Shown one piece after another: positions 63,907-64,000 of a stretch of 64,000 bases of DNA. The DNA is taken from the NCBI GenBank assembly GCA_032622095.1, contig CP136069.1, forward strand, positions 82,298,958 to 82,362,957, written 5' to 3'. The notes beneath the pieces are model-generated. The model saw nothing but the letters and a program-made list of their open reading frames with translations. It was not told the DNA's origin and searched no databases. Source of the stretch: Siphonodentalium dalli. Its lineage: Eukaryota; Mollusca; Scaphopoda; Gadilida; Siphonodentaliidae. The position numbers were made by a program, and so were the translations under genes. Within the stretch, counting starts at the first letter, position 1. Each line of letters opens with the position of its first letter.

Positions 63907-64000
63907 CCTGATATATCAGGATACATAACCTGATATATCAGGATACATAACCTGATATATCAGGATAATAACCTGATATATCAGGATACGTAACCTGATA
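63907..64000. repeat. Palindromic minisatellite, inverse array (cut by window end)
   Basis: AACCTGATATATCAGGATAC repeated at 21-22 bp, the complement of the array at 61869. At least four units before the sequence ends. Confidence 0.93.

Larger units (their letters stand above)
61869..64000. mobile_element. Element with minisatellite-bearing inverted ends, runs off window
   Basis: Both ends consist of the CCTGATATATCAGG array (61869-62165 and 63907 to the window edge, opposite orientation of linkers) followed inward by a 52-bp inverted repeat (62167-62218: TCTCGACCAATCCAGAGTGT...; 63852-63903 is its complement with few changes). Interior 1.6 kb of tandem repeats and a hairpin, no transposase. 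Non-autonomous. Confidence 0.7.

Overview
The window is invertebrate nuclear DNA made almost entirely of mobile elements and their remains. It is AT-rich and packed with tandem repeats and non-LTR retrotransposon pieces. Several repeat and gene families look typical of bivalve molluscs: the C-terminus of the LINE reverse transcriptases, the GGAC-tailed repeats, and a degenerate Asp-rich gene family. A mollusc, most likely a bivalve, is my inference. No intact host gene, rRNA or tRNA gene was recognised.

Layout. 1-5992 is a head-to-tail array of non-autonomous Helitron-like elements; each ends in hairpin + CTAG and abuts the start of the next. 5993-13703 is a LINE reverse transcriptase gene split by a complete 5.9-kb Maverick/Polinton-type element (Maverick 1, 6798-12740) with 675-bp terminal inverted repeats and a 6-bp GGTATC target duplication. 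14493-20706 is a large inverted repeat (arms about 1.7 kb) around a Ty3/gypsy gag-protease remnant. 20707-24400 holds repeats, a broken Asp-rich gene and a LINE end. 24400-33750 is mostly tandem and interspersed repeats. 33755-36045 is a second degenerate LINE, followed by a 30-bp minisatellite that inverts on itself. 36529-37506 is an odd locus with two outward-facing histone-type 3' stem-loops. 38204-38431 is a fragment resembling the helicase end of a CRESS-virus Rep. 38450-49913 is a second, different and inactivated Maverick (Maverick 2), part of which (3,747 bp) is duplicated in tandem almost without change. 49914-51480 is a 184-bp satellite. 51480-64000 is SINE/MITE-like repeats, a TTTAAACC-rich inverted-repeat transposon, a LINE tail, and an element whose inverted ends carry a palindromic minisatellite running off the window.

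The two Mavericks share a gene order: packaging ATPase, small core-like proteins, chromodomain integrase, membrane protein, a minor-capsid-like protein, a basic or acidic small protein, and an F54H12.2-like capsid protein. Together these suggest virus-like packaging plus integration. Maverick 1 has intact small genes and fresh ends but lacks DNA polymerase and most of the capsid gene. Maverick 2 keeps a polymerase palm and nearly the whole capsid gene but is broken by stops and frameshifts. Neither looks autonomous.
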